The notes under the pieces: model-generated
The model's database searches: none
Seen by the model: the letters and a program-made list of their open reading frames with translations, nothing else
What the model was told of the DNA's origin: nothing
Shown here: piece by piece, positions 52,464 to 54,993 of the stretch
Numbering within the stretch: the first letter of the stretch is position 1
Layout of the letters: every line of letters begins with the position of its first letter
NCBI RefSeq assembly: GCF_900112355.1
Contig: NZ_FOLM01000022.1
Location: 1 to 54,993, forward strand
Length of the DNA stretch: 54,993 bases
Direction of reading: 5' to 3'
Origin: Streptomyces aidingensis
GTDB taxonomy: Bacteria; Actinomycetota; Actinomycetes; Streptomycetales; Streptomycetaceae
Position numbers and translations under genes: made by a program

Positions 52464-52946
52464 TCATGTGGTGAGTTTGGCGAGCTTTTTGTAGCAGATC
52501 AGGGTGGCTGCCAGGGCGAGGAAGGCGGCGAAGTGGCGGCTGGTCCGTTCGTATCGGACGGTCAGTCGGCGGTAGCTGAACAGCCAGGAAACGGTGCGCT
52601 CGACCTTCCACCGGTGGCGGCCCAGTCGCTCGCTGGACTCCACGCCGCGGCGGGCGGTCTTCGGGGTGATGTTCCGCTCTCGCAGCCAGATGCGCAGGTG
52701 CTCGTAGTCGTAGCCCTTGTCCGCCCGGAGCCGGCCGGGCCGCCGTCTGCGCGGTCCGCGACGGGAGCGGACGGTCGGCACCGCCATCACCAGCGGCTTC
52801 AGCGCGAGGCTGTCGTGGGTGTTGGCGGCGGAGACGCCGGTGACCAGAGGCAGGCCCTCGGCATCGGTCAGGATGTGGAGCTTGGAGCCCGGTTTGCCCC
52901 GGTCGACGGGGTTCGGCCCGACGAGCTCGCCCCCGTTACCTTCTTC
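52464..52946 (-). pseudogene. IS5-family transposase, C-terminal fragment
   Basis: Reads GELVGPNPVDRGKPGSK, RADKGYD (second catalytic Asp) and HRWKVERTVSWLF (catalytic Glu), ending ...KKLAKLTT in the left inverted repeat. The first catalytic Asp (LLDSASVRAK) is in the other fragment beyond the IS110 insert, so the DDE triad is split. Confidence 0.88.
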
Positions 52947-52947
52947 G

Positions 52948-53173
52948 TGGCCCCGCGATGGGGCTCCCGGTCTCCGGGCCTGGCATGACTTGTGCCCCCT
53001 GTCGGTTCATGATCGAAAAGGTGGTGTCACCAAGCCCGGAGGCATCGGCAGACCGCTGATGAGGGGCATGACCGCCGACCTCCGTCGAGGGCGGCAGAGG
53101 TCTCCGTAACGTGGATGCCGGCACGCTGATGCCGCAGGTGGGACCGGGAACGACACAGCTGTGGAGATGACAC
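52948..53173 (+). ncRNA. Putative IS110 bridge-RNA region
   Basis: The left noncoding end of the IS110-type element. It has short hairpins such as CCCGG-tct-CCGGG near 52966-52978. CGAAAAGGTG at 53014-53023 is the exact complement of the element's right junction CACCTTTTCG (54392-54401), as a donor-binding guide would be. A shorter match, GTAACG near 53105-53110, is complementary to CGTTAC in the left target flank. Exact RNA ends cannot be set. Confidence 0.45.
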
Positions 53174-54376
53174 GTGACCGACACCAGCGGCATCGGCGTC
53201 TTCTGCGGCCTGGACGTCGGCAAGGGCGAACATCACGCCACCGCCGTCACTCCAGCCGGGAAGAAGGTACTTGACCAGCGGCTGCCCAACAGCGAAGCGA
53301 AGCTCCGGGAGATAATCGACCGCCTCCAGTCCCGGCACGGCACCGTGCTGGTGGTGGTCGACCAGCCCGCCTCCATCGGCGCTCTGCCGCTGGCAGTGGC
53401 CCGTGACGCCGGCTGCAAGGTGGCCTACCTGCCCGGACTCGCAATGCGGCGGATCGCCGACCTCTATCCCGGCGAAGCCAAAACCGACGCCCGGGACGCG
53501 TTCGTCATCGCGGACGCCGCCCGCACCATGCCGCACACCCTGCGCGACCTCGCCCCGGACGACGAGACCATCGCCGAGCTGCACATGCTCGTCGGATTCG
53601 ACGACGACCTCGCCCAGGAGTCCACCCGCCTGACCAACCGCCTGCGCGGACTGCTGACCCAGATCCATCCTCCGCTGGAACGGGTACTCGGCCCTCGCCT
53701 GGACCACCCGGCAGTCCGAGCCATCCTCGAACGCTTCGGCTCTCCGGCCGCCATCCGAAAGGCCGGACGCCGTCAGCTGCTCCGCCTGACCCGGCCCAGG
53801 GCCCCGCGCATGGCTGAGCGCCTGGTGGACGACATCTTCACGGCCCTGGACGAGCAGACCGTCACCGTCCCGGGGACCGACACCGCCACGCTGATCCTCC
53901 CCAGCCTGGCCGGCTCATTGGGATCCGTCCACGATCAGCGCGGGCTCCTCGCCACCCGAATCGAGGAGCTGCTGGAGGCCCACCCTCTTTCCAAGGTCCT
54001 GACCTCCCTGCCCGGCGTCGGGGTCAGGACCGCAGCCCGCATCCTCATCGACGTCGGCGACGGCTCGGCCTTCCCCACCGCCGGACACCTGGCCGCCTAC
54101 GCGGGCCTGGCCCCCGCCACCCGCACCAGCGGCTCCTCCATCCGCGGTGAACACCCCTCCAGACGCGGCAACAAGCTCCTCAAACGCGCCTTCCACCTCT
54201 CCGCGTTCGCCGCGCTCCGGGAACCCGCCTCCCGCGCCTACTACGACAAGAAACGCGCCGAAGGCAAACACCACGTCGCCGCCCTCACCTGCCTCGCACG
54301 CCGCCGCATCGACGTCCTGTTCGCCATGCTCCGCGACGGCACCCTCTACCAGCCTCCCGCAACGTCAGCGGCTTGA
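53174..54376 (+). CDS. IS110-family transposase (DEDD)
   Basis: 400 residues from GTG at 53174. The N-terminal RuvC-like DEDD domain has GLDVGKGEHHA (first Asp), VVVDQP and KTDARDA. A helical middle part is followed by the C-terminal Tnp domain with LPGVGVRTAARILI, AYAGLAPATRTSGSSIRGE (candidate catalytic Ser) and RRGNKLLKRAFHLSAF. The gene looks complete. IS110 enzymes insert through an RNA-guided (bridge RNA) recombination with a Ser nucleophile. Its insertion disrupted the older IS5-family copy. Confidence 0.93.
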   Translation: MTDTSGIGVFCGLDVGKGEHHATAVTPAGKKVLDQRLPNSEAKLREIIDRLQSRHGTVLVVVDQPASIGALPLAVARDAGCKVAYLPGLAMRRIADLYPGEAKTDARDAFVIADAARTMPHTLRDLAPDDETIAELHMLVGFDDDLAQESTRLTNRLRGLLTQIHPPLERVLGPRLDHPAVRAILERFGSPAAIRKAGRRQLLRLTRPRAPRMAERLVDDIFTALDEQTVTVPGTDTATLILPSLAGSLGSVHDQRGLLATRIEELLEAHPLSKVLTSLPGVGVRTAARILIDVGDGSAFPTAGHLAAYAGLAPATRTSGSSIRGEHPSRRGNKLLKRAFHLSAFAALREPASRAYYDKKRAEGKHHVAALTCLARRRIDVLFAMLRDGTLYQPPATSAA

Positions 54377-54395
54377 CGAAGCACATAGGGGCACC

Positions 54396-54742
54396 TTTTC
54401 GCCCGCACGGACGCGGAGTCCAGCAGTGCGGCCGACCAGTCCACCACCCCGGCGCCGCCGAGCCGGTCCAGCACCTCGCCGTGCAGCCGCTGCCACAGTC
54501 CGGCCCGGGTCCAGGCGGCGAAGCGGCGGTGCGCGGTGGCCGGGGAGACCCCGAAACACGGCGGCAGCTTCTGCCACGCGCAGGGAGCGGTCAGCGCATA
54601 CACGATCGCGCAGAACACCTTCCGGTCCGCCACCGGCACCGTACCCCCCACCCTGCCGCCGAGGCCGGAACGCGGGAATCAACGGCTCCACGATCTCCCA
54701 CAGCCCGTCCGGCACCAACTCACGCTCAAGATCCCTCGCCAC
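54396..54742 (-). pseudogene. IS5-family transposase, N-terminal fragment with frameshift
   Basis: Starts MARDLERELVPDGLWEIVEPL, then continues in another frame as VADRKVFCAIVYALTAPCAW to LLDSASVRAKR. The frame changes in a run of six C (54644-54649, plus strand), where one extra base explains the shift. The fragment ends at the IS110 junction. It holds the first Asp of the DDE triad. Confidence 0.85.
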
Positions 54743-54794
54743 AGTCCACGATGATGCACCAAGTCAGCGCCACACCACGTGAGATGACGTCTTA

Positions 54795-54869
54795 GCGCGA
54801 CTACCGCTGCAGGGTCCCCCGGGGATGGCCAGCCCCGAGGTCGGTACCGAAGGCAGGCCCGGCCATCGC
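54795..54869. other. Flank between IS5 element and CRISPR repeat
   Basis: 75 bp without a gene. GCGACT at 54797-54802 lies about one repeat unit (76 bp) before the same part of the first repeat, but the rest does not match well, so a decayed repeat is only a faint possibility. Confidence 0.3.
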
Positions 54870-54993
54870 GTTAGGATTCTCGGCCGTCCCGGAGGACGGC
54901 CGCCACCAGGCGCGCACCTGCCGCAGCACCGCACCCCAGTCGGTGTTGCGACTCTCGGCCGTCCCGGAGGACGGCCGCCACCCCGCACACGAC
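54870..54993 (-). CRISPR. Edge of a CRISPR array (two repeats, one full spacer, one partial)
   Basis: Repeats of 37 bp at 54870-54906 and 54945-54981 (34 of 37 identical) flank a 38-bp spacer; a second spacer starts at 54982 and is cut by the window end. Each repeat contains GGCCGTCC-cgga-GGACGGCC, an 8-bp hairpin. Read on the minus strand the repeat ends GAGAGTCGCAAC, a plausible crRNA handle. All three mismatches of the left repeat are at that 3' end, as is typical for the last repeat on the trailer side. Transcription is therefore likely leftward, with leader and cas genes (if any) to the right, outside the window. Confidence 0.78.

Larger units (their letters stand above)
52940..54396 (+). 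mobile_element. IS110-family element inserted in the IS5 copy
   Basis: About 1.46 kb. Both junctions share ACCTT (52938-52942 and 54393-54397), so the exact ends are placed only within a few bases; a CT core is assumed. There are no terminal inverted repeats, as expected for the family. A long noncoding left part (about 226 bp) precedes the transposase and only about 20 bp follow it, the layout of the IS110 group, whose bridge RNA is made from the left end. Confidence 0.8.
52455..54791 (-). mobile_element. IS5-family (IS427-like) element, interrupted
   Basis: Ends are inverted repeats GACGTCATCTCAYGTGGTG (18 of 19 identical) at 52455-52473 and 54773-54791. Both flanks are TTA (52452-52454 and 54792-54794), the target duplication. 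The transposase on the minus strand is split by an IS110-family element and also has a frameshift, so this copy cannot move by itself. Without the insert the element would be about 0.88 kb, normal for the group. Confidence 0.88.

Noticed and set aside
54794..54832. Possible third, decayed CRISPR repeat beside the IS5 element
   Set aside because: Only GCGACT and a few scattered GC-rich matches align, and the length is off by about 3 nt; chance similarity is likely.

Overview
The window looks like chromosomal DNA of a Streptomyces-type actinomycete. GC content is very high, start codons are often GTG or TTG, and the gene order (osaC-osaA-osaB-ftsK-rimO-pgsA-cinA-clgR, then recA-recX-gluABCD-gluRK-miaB-miaA-dapF-rsh-hflX) matches the S. 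coelicolor core chromosome as I remember it. All names come from reading the translations and from family knowledge; no database search was run.

Layout. (1) 1-221: the 3' part of a 5S rRNA, a tRNA-Thr(GGT) and a strong terminator. (2) 267-9734: a stress and osmoadaptation block, with an OsaC-like anti-sigma-kinase/phosphatase divergent from an OsaA-like hybrid kinase carrying a very regular poly-HAMP array, followed by an OsaB-like orphan response regulator. (3) 9841-17308: FtsK, a RodZ-like HTH membrane protein, and a translationally coupled rimO-pgsA-cinA run, then clgR with a ClgR-type box. (4) 17332-24589: an Lhr-type helicase on the minus strand, an AraC regulator, azlCD and a DUF3046 protein. 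(5) 24717-26628: recA-recX behind two DNA-damage promoter signatures (SOS-like and RecA-NDp/PafBC-like). (6) 26649-35397: an FAD monooxygenase, the gluABCD glutamate transporter (minus strand), the divergent gluR-gluK two-component pair and an orphan TAXI binding protein overlapping gluK tail to tail. (7) 35571-46423: miaB, an extradiol-dioxygenase-like protein, miaA, a small membrane protein, dapF, a second RelA/SpoT homologue, an M1 peptidase and hflX. (8) 46530-50595: a minus-strand operon of a P-type Ca-ATPase-like pump and a CNNM/CorC-type CBS membrane protein.

The right end (about 50.6-55.0 kb) is accessory DNA. A tyrosine recombinase has putative arm-type repeats upstream. An IS5-family element (18/19 terminal inverted repeats, TTA target duplication) sits exactly at the recombinase stop codon. 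That IS5 copy is interrupted by an IS110-family element whose 5' noncoding segment looks like a bridge-RNA locus. About 75 bp past the IS5 copy, the window runs into the edge of a CRISPR array: two 37-bp hairpin-bearing repeats, a 38-bp spacer, and a terminal repeat that is degenerate on its outer side. No cas genes are visible, and the array continues out of the window.

Several genes in the core part (ftsK, rimO, azlC, DUF3046, the extradiol-like gene, dapF, possibly the AraC gene) have a -10-like hexamer 6-7 nt upstream of the start and no clear Shine-Dalgarno sequence, which suggests leaderless mRNAs.
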